NCBI RefSeq assembly: GCF_001189295.1
Contig: NZ_CP012159.1
Location: forward strand, 11,117,856 to 11,181,855
Direction of reading: 5' to 3'
Source of the DNA: Chondromyces crocatus
GTDB lineage: Bacteria; Myxococcota_A; Polyangia; Polyangiales; Polyangiaceae
Length of the DNA stretch: 64,000 nt
Under the pieces are notes generated by a model. It searched no databases, was not told where the DNA came from, and worked only from the letters and a program-made list of their open reading frames with translations. The position numbers and the translations under genes are program-made. Numbering within the stretch: the stretch's first letter is position 1; each line of letters starts with the position of its first letter. Below, one piece after another: positions 43,782 to 51,814 of this stretch.

Positions 43782-45761
43782 TCAGGGCTTGGGGTCGATG
43801 CCGGCGCTGCGCGGGGGCGGGGTGATCGCGGGCGGCGTCGGGAGGTGGGCTTCCCACTCGGTGCGCTGCACGACGGGGAGCTGGAGGGCGCGCTCGCGGT
43901 CGAGGTCGAGGGTGCCGAGGTGTACGGCGAGGGGGGCCTGCACCCACTTGAAGATGGCGCGGGAGAAGAGCAGCACGAACTTCTCGGCGTAGCCGCGGAG
44001 CTGCTCGGGATCGTGGTCGGGGAAGAGGCTGGGCAAGGCGAGGGAGATCTCGTCCCGGGTGAGCTTCTCGGCGCCGTAGAGGTAGAGGCAGGCGTCGAGA
44101 ATCTCGTAGGGCATGAGTTCGGCTTCGCCGGACTGGTTCTCGGCCAGCTCGGGGCCAGGCATGGTGCCGAGGGTCTGGGCGAGGCCCTTGAAGCCGAAGC
44201 GGCGAGAGAGGCGCTCGAGCAGGGCGTTCACCACGGTCTTCGGAAGGTTGGCGATGACGCTGAAGGCGCCTTCGAGGTCGCCACCGACGGTGGTGTAGCC
44301 GAGGGCCTTCTCGCTCATGTTGCCGGTCTGGAGGAAGAGGGCGCCGCTCGAGTTGGACCAGTTCCACATGCGGGTGCCGCGGATGCGGGCCTGGACGTTC
44401 TGGCGGGTGAGTTCGGTGATCGTCGCCTCGCCGCCGAGCATGGAGGTGGTGGCGTCGACCTCGCGGTCGAAGGCTTCCTCGATGGGCTCGACGGAGAACC
44501 TGGCGCCGAGGTCGTGGGCGAGCTGGGCGGCGGCGCCCTGGGTGGCGTCGCTGGAGTAGCGGGTGGGCATGTAGAAGGTGGTGAGCTTGCGGCCGATCTC
44601 GGCGCGGAGGTCGTCACCTTCGAGGTCGGGGGCGAGAACGCCGAGGGCGCGCCAGGCGACCATGAGGCTCAAGGCGGAGTCGCGGCCGCCGGAGAGGGCG
44701 ATGCCGATGCCGCGGAAGGCGCCGATCTTGCGGTAGTAGTCGGCGACGCCGAGGGCCGCGCCTTCGAAGAAGTCGTCGAGGAGTTCGTCGCGGGGGGAGG
44801 CGCTGGGAGGGGCGGCGCTGGGGAGGAAGAAGGTCGTGCCACGGGGCGGGGCGGGGTACTTGAGCGAGGCGCGGTCGGCGGTGGACCCGGCCTCGCGGAC
44901 GACGGGTACGGCGCGCTGCCCGGTGCGTCTGAATTCTTCGAGGTCGCTGCGCCAGGTGCTGGCTTCGCGGCGGCCACGGGTGGTGCGGTCGAGGTCGACG
45001 ACGGTGGCGGCGTAGCCCTGGCGCCAGCGGGGAGCGTCGAGCATGGGGCGGCCGTTCTGGTTGACGAGGCCGCCGCCGTCGAAAACGAGGCCGTCGTTGC
45101 CGCCGACGAGGTTGGCGTAGACGACGGTGGCCTGGTTGTCGGCGGCGCGGGTGGCGATCATCTCGCGGCGGGTGGAGGGGACGCCGGCGCGGAAGGGGGA
45201 GGCGGAGAGGTTGCAGATGATCTCGGCGCCGGAGTAGCAGCGGCGGCGCATGGGGCCGTCGGGGGACCAGATGTCTTCGCAGATCTCGAGGCCGATGGTG
45301 CCGAAGTCGAAGGTGTAGAGGCGGTCGCCGCAGAAGACGCCGCCAGCGTCGAGCTCGAGGTAAGGGGTGCCGCGGGAGAAGGTGCGCGCTTCGTAGAAGA
45401 TGTTGTAGGTGGGGAGCTTCTCCTTGGGGGTGAAGCCTACGATGCGGCCGCGGTGGACGAGGGCGGCGCAGTTGAAGAGGTCACCACCGACGCCGACGGT
45501 GAGGCCGAGGGCGAGCACGGTGGGCAGGCCCGCGGTCTCGGCAGCGAAGCGTTCGAGTTCACGGCGCTGGCTGTCGACGAAGCCGTGCCACTGGATGAGG
45601 TCCTCGGTGGGGTAGCCGCCGATGACCTGCTCGGGAAACACGGCGAGGGTGACGTCCTCCGCAGCCATGGCGCGGGCGAGCGCGATGCAGCGGTCGGTGT
45701 TGGCGCGCACGGCGCCGACGGTGGAGTTGACGCTGGCGATGCCAATCTTGACGAGCCGCAC
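43782..45761 (-). CDS. nadE: Glutamine-dependent NAD+ synthetase
   Basis: 659 aa from GTG 45761. The N-terminal nitrilase-type glutaminase supplies ammonia: catalytic Glu44 in VFPEQVIGGYP, Lys in PKEKLPTYN and Cys in LEICEDIW. The C-terminal synthetase has the ATP pyrophosphatase P-loop SGGRDSA and QTGNMSEKALGYTT. It amidates nicotinate adenine dinucleotide to NAD+, the final step of NAD synthesis, in the cytoplasm. The length fits the glutamine-dependent two-domain enzymes. It starts 10 bp after the stop of an upstream lipoprotein gene, so the two are probably co-transcribed. Confidence 0.95.
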   Translation of the reverse strand: MRLVKIGIASVNSTVGAVRANTDRCIALARAMAAEDVTLAVFPEQVIGGYPTEDLIQWHGFVDSQRRELERFAAETAGLPTVLALGLTVGVGGDLFNCAALVHRGRIVGFTPKEKLPTYNIFYEARTFSRGTPYLELDAGGVFCGDRLYTFDFGTIGLEICEDIWSPDGPMRRRCYSGAEIICNLSASPFRAGVPSTRREMIATRAADNQATVVYANLVGGNDGLVFDGGGLVNQNGRPMLDAPRWRQGYAATVVDLDRTTRGRREASTWRSDLEEFRRTGQRAVPVVREAGSTADRASLKYPAPPRGTTFFLPSAAPPSASPRDELLDDFFEGAALGVADYYRKIGAFRGIGIALSGGRDSALSLMVAWRALGVLAPDLEGDDLRAEIGRKLTTFYMPTRYSSDATQGAAAQLAHDLGARFSVEPIEEAFDREVDATTSMLGGEATITELTRQNVQARIRGTRMWNWSNSSGALFLQTGNMSEKALGYTTVGGDLEGAFSVIANLPKTVVNALLERLSRRFGFKGLAQTLGTMPGPELAENQSGEAELMPYEILDACLYLYGAEKLTRDEISLALPSLFPDHDPEQLRGYAEKFVLLFSRAIFKWVQAPLAVHLGTLDLDRERALQLPVVQRTEWEAHLPTPPAITPPPRSAGIDPKP

Positions 45762-45771
45762 GGGGCGCAGC

Positions 45772-46707
45772 CTAGCGCGGCATCACGGCGGAGAGCAGTC
45801 CGAAGAGGCGGTCGATCTCCTGAGGGGTGAGGCGTCGTTGCGCCTTCACACGGTCGCCCTCGGCCGTGAAACGCACGGGATCGAAGACGCGCACCTTGAT
45901 GATGGAGACGCGAAAGGAGGTGGCCTGGTCGACTTCGGCGGTCAGGTGACGCGCGTCTTCCTGCGCTTGCTCGGGGCTCTGGCTCACGCCGTCGAGCACG
46001 AGCTGGGCGCCGCCGTCGGGTTCGAGGACGAGGCCAGCAGAGAGCGCGCCGATGGTCTCGGGAACGCGGGGGGCGCGCTGCACGCGCAAGGTGGTCGAGG
46101 GTTCGAGGGCGGTGGCGAGGGCGGCCTCGGGGCCTTCGGGATCAGGGAAGCCGCCCGTGCCGAGGAAGCGCTTCGCTTGCGAGGCCTTGTCCTGGGGGAG
46201 GACCACCAGGAACGAGGGCTCGACGACGGCGACGACGCGGGTGTGGCCCTGGATGGTCACCTGGGTCGCGGGGAGGCCCAGCCCGTCGAGCGGGACGGCC
46301 GGGGGGTCGCTGCGCCCGCGGAGGGTGTCGAGGCCCGTCTGGAGCTGCTCGGGGGTGAGGTCGTGTTCGAGGACGATGACCGCCTCGCGCTCGGCCCGCA
46401 CGCTCGGCGCGGTGACGAAGGCGCGCAGGAGGTTCTTCTGGGGGTCGATGCCCGTGCCGTCGAGGACCGGGCCCCAGAGGTTCAGCTTGGCGAGCTGCGC
46501 GGAGAGGGCATGGCCTCGGGCGCGCTCGGCGTACACGAGGACCGACACCTTCCCACCCGCGATCTCCTGGGCGATCGTCGCGGCGTTGCGGGGTTTCGGG
46601 GCCTCGGCGATGGGCGCTTCGGGCGGCGGTGTCGGGGCGCCGCCGCAGGACAGCGCGAAGAGCGCGTGTCCGATGGCCAGAAGCCAGGGAGCCCACAGGC
46701 GCGTCAT
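45772..46707 (-). CDS. Lipoprotein of unknown function upstream of nadE
   Basis: 311 aa from ATG 46707. Signal peptide with lipobox-like ALSCGG (residues 17-22), then a Pro-rich linker. The mature domain has alternating strand/helix blocks (VSVLVYAERARGHALSAQLAKL in two parts, VTIQGHTRVVAVVEPSFLVVLP). No recognised family. It is probably anchored in the outer or inner membrane facing the periplasm. Co-transcription with nadE is likely from the 10-bp gap, although a functional tie is not obvious. Confidence 0.75.
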   Translation of the reverse strand: MTRLWAPWLLAIGHALFALSCGGAPTPPPEAPIAEAPKPRNAATIAQEIAGGKVSVLVYAERARGHALSAQLAKLNLWGPVLDGTGIDPQKNLLRAFVTAPSVRAEREAVIVLEHDLTPEQLQTGLDTLRGRSDPPAVPLDGLGLPATQVTIQGHTRVVAVVEPSFLVVLPQDKASQAKRFLGTGGFPDPEGPEAALATALEPSTTLRVQRAPRVPETIGALSAGLVLEPDGGAQLVLDGVSQSPEQAQEDARHLTAEVDQATSFRVSIIKVRVFDPVRFTAEGDRVKAQRRLTPQEIDRLFGLLSAVMPR

Positions 46708-46849
46708 CCCTTCCCCACAGTGCACACCATGACGCTTCACCATCGTGCCGAGGACACTACCGGCACCCGAGGAACCTCGCTAGCATGCCCGGCCCGAACC
46801 GAAGCACTCGGGCGCCGTGCCCGGCGCTCGCCCCGCCCTTGGAGGTAGC

Positions 46850-47719
46850 ATGGCGCTCCGTCCTTCAGACCTGCACGCGATTCCCGTCTTCGAGAAGATC
46901 ACCGAGGCCCATCTGGAGACCCTGATGGCCGCCTTCGAGCGCCGCACCTTGGCGGCCGACGAGGTGCTCTTCGAGGCGGGTACGGCTCCCGAACATCTGC
47001 ACCTGCTCGTCAGCGGCGAGGTCGCGCTGAAGGAAGGCGCCACCACCCGCTTCCTGTTGAACCCGATCGCGCCCATCGGTGAGCTCGGCGCAGTGACCGG
47101 CTTCCGCCGCGCCACCACCGCCGTGACGAGCAAGCCGTCGGAGGTCTGGAGCATCGGCATCGGCGCGCTGCGTCAGTTCTTCGAGCAGTACGGCGACGTG
47201 GCGTTCCCGTTCTACCACAACCTGCTGAACATCGTGGCCGACAAGCTCCGGCGCGATCAGAACCGGCTGGAAGAGGTGCGGACGAACCTGATCCGCACGC
47301 AGAAGGGGATGAAGACCCTTCTCGATTTCGTGCTGGAGAACGAGGAGACGGCGCTGAGCCGGCAGATCTGCGCGACGCTGGAGGATCTCATCGAGAAGAA
47401 CCGGCGCTGGCACTACCTGGTGGAGCCGAGCCGCACGCTGAAGAGTTCGGTGCGGCTCGACAGCGGTCAGCTCGTGCCGGTGCAGGAGCTGTCCGATGGG
47501 TGGCTGCGCCTCGGGCCGCTGCCGGAGAACGCTTCGGTGCCGCACGAGGACTGGAGCGGGGTGCTGGTGCTGCCGAGCGGAGAGATCCCGGTGAGCGGGC
47601 GTGTGGAGGCACGAGACGATGGGTTCATCCTGATCCGGCTCGACCTGCTCATCGACGAGTACCGGAAGACGCTGCAGGACTACCTGACCCGCCTGGAGCT
47701 GCTCGACTTCGTGGTTTGA
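46850..47719 (+). CDS. Cyclic nucleotide-binding domain protein
   Basis: 289 aa from ATG 46850, with GGAGG 4-9 bp upstream. The N-terminal cNMP-binding/Crp-like beta-roll spans about residues 8-125 (IPVFEKITEAHLETLMAAFE, AGTAPEHLHLLVSGEVAL, PIGELGAVTGFRRATT). The canonical phosphate-binding cassette GE-x-A-L-x(8)-RxA is only partly matched (GELGAVTGFRRAT), so ligand binding needs care. A helical region follows, then a C-terminal beta-rich domain with VPVQELSDGWLRLGPLPE and a PilZ-like look, although no RxxxR motif is present. There is no helix-turn-helix, so it is not a typical CRP regulator. Confidence 0.8.
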   Translation: MALRPSDLHAIPVFEKITEAHLETLMAAFERRTLAADEVLFEAGTAPEHLHLLVSGEVALKEGATTRFLLNPIAPIGELGAVTGFRRATTAVTSKPSEVWSIGIGALRQFFEQYGDVAFPFYHNLLNIVADKLRRDQNRLEEVRTNLIRTQKGMKTLLDFVLENEETALSRQICATLEDLIEKNRRWHYLVEPSRTLKSSVRLDSGQLVPVQELSDGWLRLGPLPENASVPHEDWSGVLVLPSGEIPVSGRVEARDDGFILIRLDLLIDEYRKTLQDYLTRLELLDFVV

Positions 47720-47725
47720 GCGATA

Positions 47726-47775
47726 CGGCAGAAGCACGCTCTGCCGCAGCCCCGCCGAGCCATGCTCGTCGGGGC
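47726..47775 (+). terminator. Double hairpin after the cNMP-binding gene
   Basis: First hairpin: CGGCAGA/TCTGCCG, a perfect 7-bp stem, loop 7 nt (47726-47746). Second: GCCCCGCCGAG/CTCGTCGGGGC, 11 bp with one mismatch, loop 5 nt (47749-47775). Both lie immediately after the stop at 47719. No U-tract. Confidence 0.55.
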
Positions 47776-47889
47776 CCCACCCCCCGAAATCCACTCGGAA
47801 AATCTGACCCGTCTCGCCGCTTCGGTCGTCCAGGCCTGTCACGCATCACCCGCTGCACGCTCGGCGCACCTCACAGGACGGCGTCCCCC

Positions 47890-47935
47890 GGTCTGACACC
47901 ACCGCGTGCCCAGGTCTGAACGTGTTCCGGTCTGA
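47890..47935. promoter_or_regulatory. Three GGTCTGA direct repeats upstream of the DUF4139 gene
   Basis: GGTCTGA occurs at 47890, 47913 and 47929 within 46 bp, about 80-125 bp before the start at 48016. Could be an operator or be chance. Spacings are 23 and 16 bp. Confidence 0.25.
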
Positions 47936-48015
47936 ATCGAGGTCCTCCTGCGTTCGCCGGGAACCCGCAAGGGAGGCGCGTGTCCCAGGGAGGCGCGTTC
48001 ACCCGAGGAGAGGGC

Positions 48016-50196
48016 ATGGCGACATCGACGTGGAAGCTGTCCGTTGCAGGTGCACTGGCTCTGGTCACCCTGGCGAGCACCGCAGGCGCGCAGGAGCGCG
48101 CACCGTCCACGTTGCCGCTGAAAGCGGTGCGGCTCTACGAGGTGGGGCTGGGGTACTTCGAGCGCACCGGGAAGCTGGGGAATCGGTCGGAGGTGGCGCT
48201 GCCCGTGCCAGCGACGCACCTGGACGATGCGCTGAAGACGCTGGTGGTGCTGGGTGAGGGGGGGAAGGCCACGGTGACGGGGGTGGAGTTCGCCAGCAGC
48301 GTGTCGCCATCGATGGGGCGCGCGCTGGCAGGGTTGCCCGAGGGGGAGGAACTCGTCACCTACCCGAAGCTCTTGCAGAGCCTGAAGGGCGCGTCGGTGG
48401 AGCTGCGGACCGGGCAAGAAACGCTGCGGGGGCGGTTGATCGATGTCGTCGAGCCGGCCCAGGCCGAGGTGGCGGAGTGCCAGCCGGCGCGGGCAGGGAG
48501 CGGGGAGCGGGCTTCCGGAAGGCCGGAGGCGGGAGGTGAGGCGGGGGCCGTCTCGGCGTGCGCGGCGGCGCGCCACCTGACCTTGCTGCTGCTGACCGAT
48601 CGGGGGGAGGTGCGGCGGCTCCGGTCGGCGGAGGTCGTCGGGGTGAGGCCGACGGATCCAGCGTTCGCGGCGCGGCTGGGATCAGGGCTCGACGCGACGT
48701 CGCCGCAAGGAGGTGCCGCGCGACGGCCGCTGCGGGTGATGGCGTCGAGCACGGCGCCCGTGACGCTGGGGTACGTGGCGGAGACGCCGGTGTGGCGGTC
48801 GAGCTACCGGCTGCTGCTCGACGACGCGGGCGGCGGGGTGCTGCAAGGCTGGGCGCTGGTCCACAACGACACCGACGAGGCCTGGAAGCAGGTGCGGGTC
48901 GAGCTGGTCAACGGGCAGCCAGCGTCGTTCCTGTTCCCGCTCGCGGCGCCGCGCTACGGGCGGCGGGAGCTGGTGACGCCCGACGAAGCGCTCTCCACGG
49001 TGCCGCAGCTCCACGGGCGCACGGTGGACTCGATGTGGGGCGACGAGGAGTCCCACGGTGCGTCAGGGTTCGGCCTGACCGGCGTCGGGCATGGGGGCGG
49101 CGGGCGGGGGTACGGGATCGGGCTGGGCGGCGTGGGAACGATCGGGAAGGCGGTGGTCCACGGCGCGGGTGCCAGCACGGCGCTTTCCGTCGGGAACCTG
49201 GCGGCGATCGTGCAGGCCGACGGCGTGGAGTCGGGGGTGCTGTTTCGTTATGTGCTCCCCGAGCCGATCGATCTGCGGGCGCACGGGTCGGCGCTGGTGC
49301 CCTTCGTGCAGCGGGCGGTGAGCGCGCGCCGCATCGCGCATTTCGAGTCCCCGGGGGCCGCGGCGCGGAGCGCGGCGCGGCTGCGGAACGACACCGGCCA
49401 GACCTTGCCCGCAGGACCGATTGCGTTCTTCGCGGACGGGGGCTTCGCCGGGGAGGCGACGGTGGACCGGCTGATCCCGAACGATCGGCGTACGGTGGTC
49501 TTCGGCACGGACCTCGACGTCGAGCTGGAGAGGCACAAGGCCTCGTTCCGGGACGAGCCGCGCCTCGTCGTGTTCGAGCACGGGGCACTCGTGGAGCATT
49601 ACGTGCGCTTTCACCGCGTGACGTACGCGATCATCAACAAGAGCCAGAGTCCGCGCACGGTGTTCGTGAACCTCGATTACGTCATGAATTCACGGGTGGA
49701 GGGCGCCGACGAGCTGGACTACGACAGCGAGTCGAGGAAGGCGATGGCCATCTTCCAGGTGGAAGCGAAGGCGCAGCCAGTCCGGGAGCTGAAGGTCGAG
49801 GAGGGGCTGCGGCGGTCGTATTCTGCACAGGAGTGGTCGTCGAAGCGCCTCGCCAGTCTGGCCGCCGTGACCACCCTGCCTGCAGGGCAACGGGCAGCCC
49901 TGCGCGCCGCAGCCGCGGAGATGCAGGTGGCCGAGCAGCGCCGTGACGCGCTGCCGAAGGTGCAGGAGAGCATCACCAGCGTGGTGACCGAGCTTCAGCG
50001 CCTCCGTGGCTATCTCTCGGCGGCGAAGGGTGACTCGGAAGGCGTCGAGCGGTTCACGAAGCGGATCCTCGCCACCGAGGATCGGCTCGCCTCGCTGCGT
50101 GCGCAGGCGGAGCAGCTGGTGAAAGAGCGGAAGCAGCGCGCGGCGCTGGCGGTCGCGTCGCTCAAGCAACTGACGGGAGCGGCCGCCGCACGATGA
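48016..50196 (+). CDS. DUF4139 domain exported protein (mucoidy-inhibitor A-like)
   Basis: 726 aa from ATG 48016; upstream GAGGAGAGGG is a good ribosome binding site. Signal peptide (1-26, ASTAGAQE). The N-terminal part contains YEVGLGYFERTGKL and LDDALKTLVVLGEGG, as in the DUF4139/MuiA group. The middle holds DUF4139 strands (LGYVAETPVWRSSYRLLL, WALVHNDTDEAWKQVRVELV). A Gly-rich loop follows (GHGGGGRGYGIGLGGVG, near 360). The C-terminus is a long helical/coiled segment (about 600-726). An internal Gly/Ala insertion sits near 165-190. Periplasmic role unknown. Confidence 0.82.
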   Translation: MATSTWKLSVAGALALVTLASTAGAQERAPSTLPLKAVRLYEVGLGYFERTGKLGNRSEVALPVPATHLDDALKTLVVLGEGGKATVTGVEFASSVSPSMGRALAGLPEGEELVTYPKLLQSLKGASVELRTGQETLRGRLIDVVEPAQAEVAECQPARAGSGERASGRPEAGGEAGAVSACAAARHLTLLLLTDRGEVRRLRSAEVVGVRPTDPAFAARLGSGLDATSPQGGAARRPLRVMASSTAPVTLGYVAETPVWRSSYRLLLDDAGGGVLQGWALVHNDTDEAWKQVRVELVNGQPASFLFPLAAPRYGRRELVTPDEALSTVPQLHGRTVDSMWGDEESHGASGFGLTGVGHGGGGRGYGIGLGGVGTIGKAVVHGAGASTALSVGNLAAIVQADGVESGVLFRYVLPEPIDLRAHGSALVPFVQRAVSARRIAHFESPGAAARSAARLRNDTGQTLPAGPIAFFADGGFAGEATVDRLIPNDRRTVVFGTDLDVELERHKASFRDEPRLVVFEHGALVEHYVRFHRVTYAIINKSQSPRTVFVNLDYVMNSRVEGADELDYDSESRKAMAIFQVEAKAQPVRELKVEEGLRRSYSAQEWSSKRLASLAAVTTLPAGQRAALRAAAAEMQVAEQRRDALPKVQESITSVVTELQRLRGYLSAAKGDSEGVERFTKRILATEDRLASLRAQAEQLVKERKQRAALAVASLKQLTGAAAAR

Positions 50197-50241
50197 TGGG
50201 CTCGCATGACGGCGCGAGGGTGGGAGAGGGGGGCGAGCCCA
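50197..50241 (+). terminator. Hairpin after the DUF4139 gene
   Basis: TGGGCTCGC/GCGAGCCCA, a perfect 9-bp stem with a 27-nt loop, starts directly after the stop codon. Long loop and no U-tract, so moderate support. Confidence 0.4.
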
Positions 50242-50346
50242 GCGACCCGATGAGCAACCCCTCGCGCCAAGGGATGCCGTGATGGGGTGAACGCGCGGGA
50301 GTCCAGTGTCGAGCTGCCTGCGGCGCACACAGAACGGGTCCAGGGG

Positions 50347-51132
50347 CTACTTCCCGGAGACGCCCGCGGGCGCGCCGGAGGCGCCTGGGAAGGCGCTCCG
50401 GATGTCGTCGACGCCGCGCTGGGGTCGGGCGAGCGGGGCGAGGTCGGCGCGGCTGCGGCGGCGCTCTTCGGTGGAGATCCCGGTGCGCTCATCCCGCCCG
50501 GCGACCAGATCGGCCGGAGCCTCTCCATCACGGTTGTACGACCAGGCGAGGAGCGGCAGGCCGACGGGCAAGGCGTTCGCCCTGGGATGACCGACGTGAC
50601 CCGTGTCCCAGACATGCCAGGTCTTGCCGTAGCTGTTGAGCTTCTTCTCGAGCGCTTTCTTCTCTGCCACTTCCGGGATTCCCGGTAGCGTGAGCTGACC
50701 CGAAAGGATCTCGTAATTGTGCGGGTGCCAGCGGGGCTTCTCGTCCTCCGGGAGCCCTTCGAAGAGGCGCTCGGAGATGATGTATTCGATCCCGATCAGG
50801 TTCGCGCTGGCGACGGTGCCATCGAAGATCACGCATTGCGTGAACTCTTCATTGAGGTCCCGGCAGTAATGATGGGCCTCCATGTGCAGCGAGGTGTCGT
50901 CCTTCATGACGTGGAAGCCGTCGAGGTAATAATCCAGTGCGCGGACGGGGCTCAGGTCCTGGAGTGCCTCGGCCCCCTTCGCAAGGACCTTGGTGTCGGC
51001 CTTCTTCTCGGCGCCCTCTGGCGTCACCTGCGCTGGCGCTGGCTTGTTCTCGGTACACCCTGTGACACATGCGAGCGCTGTGACCAGGGCGGCGAGGTCC
51101 AAGCGAATGTCGGTTCGGGGGTGTGCCATCAT
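50347..51132 (-). CDS. DUF1264 (oil-body-associated protein-like) lipoprotein
   Basis: 261 aa from ATG 51132 (ATG 51129 follows directly), with AGGAGAGAG just upstream. The signal peptide ends in lipobox VTGC. The DUF1264 core is easy to recognise: MEAHHYCRDLNEEFTQCVIF, LIGIEYIISERLFEGLP, RWHPHNYEILSGQLTLPGIP and GKTWHVWDTGH. Plant members coat seed oil bodies. Bacterial relatives have no proven role. An Arg/Ala-rich, probably disordered tail of about 55 residues follows the core. Convergent with the DUF4139 gene. Confidence 0.88.
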   Translation of the reverse strand: MMAHPRTDIRLDLAALVTALACVTGCTENKPAPAQVTPEGAEKKADTKVLAKGAEALQDLSPVRALDYYLDGFHVMKDDTSLHMEAHHYCRDLNEEFTQCVIFDGTVASANLIGIEYIISERLFEGLPEDEKPRWHPHNYEILSGQLTLPGIPEVAEKKALEKKLNSYGKTWHVWDTGHVGHPRANALPVGLPLLAWSYNRDGEAPADLVAGRDERTGISTEERRRSRADLAPLARPQRGVDDIRSAFPGASGAPAGVSGK

Positions 51133-51210
51133 CACTCTCTCCTGGGTTGGGCTGGGGGGATCGGGAAGGCGCCAGGCGTCCTTCCCGCGCATGGATCGAG
51201 GCTTCGGAAG

Positions 51211-51564
51211 TCAGGGGCGAACGCGCCACAGCCATCCGACATCGGACTCTGATCCCGACGGGCGCCCCGGTCGGGGGCTCCGCTCGCTGCGCGTGCCCCG
51301 GGTGAACAGCATGAGCAGCACGTACAGGACGGCCAGAAGCGCAATCCAGAGCCAGTGGATGACCATGCCGAGATGAGCGACTGCGAACGATTCGACCTCT
51401 CGATAGACGGGGAGCACGACGCGCGCGAACCGTGCCGACGTATGGCTCCAGGTGCTGAAGAGGCCTCGAGGGTGGCTCGCTATCGTGAATGCGACCCAGC
51501 TCAGGAAGAACAGCAGCGCACCAGCCGCCCACACGAACCATCCCTTCTTCAGCAGCGCACTCAT
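51211..51564 (-). CDS. Small two-helix membrane protein
   Basis: 117 aa from ATG 51564. Two membrane segments: WFVWAAGALLFFLSWVAF (near 8-25) and HWLWIALLAVLYVLLMLF (near 67-84), joined by a periplasmic-type loop, with a basic Arg/Ser/Pro tail. No family recognised. Located 78 bp upstream of the DUF1264 gene on the same strand and divergent from the surface EGF protein. Confidence 0.7.
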   Translation of the reverse strand: MSALLKKGWFVWAAGALLFFLSWVAFTIASHPRGLFSTWSHTSARFARVVLPVYREVESFAVAHLGMVIHWLWIALLAVLYVLLMLFTRGTRSERSPRPGRPSGSESDVGWLWRVRP

Positions 51565-51814
51565 CCCCCCTGCCCCCTTCCGCGGCCCCACCGCGCTTCA
51601 GCGGAGACGCCTGCGAAGCCCGATCAGACCCTGATGGAGCAAGCGACATGCCCCCGATAGGCCATCAGGCCCGGGCACGCGCAGCTCACATGAAGGGATG
51701 AGGACGTCGAGCTGCCGCCATGTAGTTGGTCCCCCAGGGAAACTCTGACAGAATCGCTGGTTGCGCACCGACGAAAGCCGTCCGAAGCGCATCGTAGTTT
51801 CAGGAGGAATCGAG

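Noticed and set aside
43743-45830. Plus-strand 695-codon frame over nadE
   Set aside because: Antisense shadow of NAD+ synthetase; Gly/Ala/Val/Glu-rich only.
46850-47719. CRP/FNR-family transcription regulator
   Set aside because: There is no C-terminal helix-turn-helix; the C-terminal domain is beta-rich.
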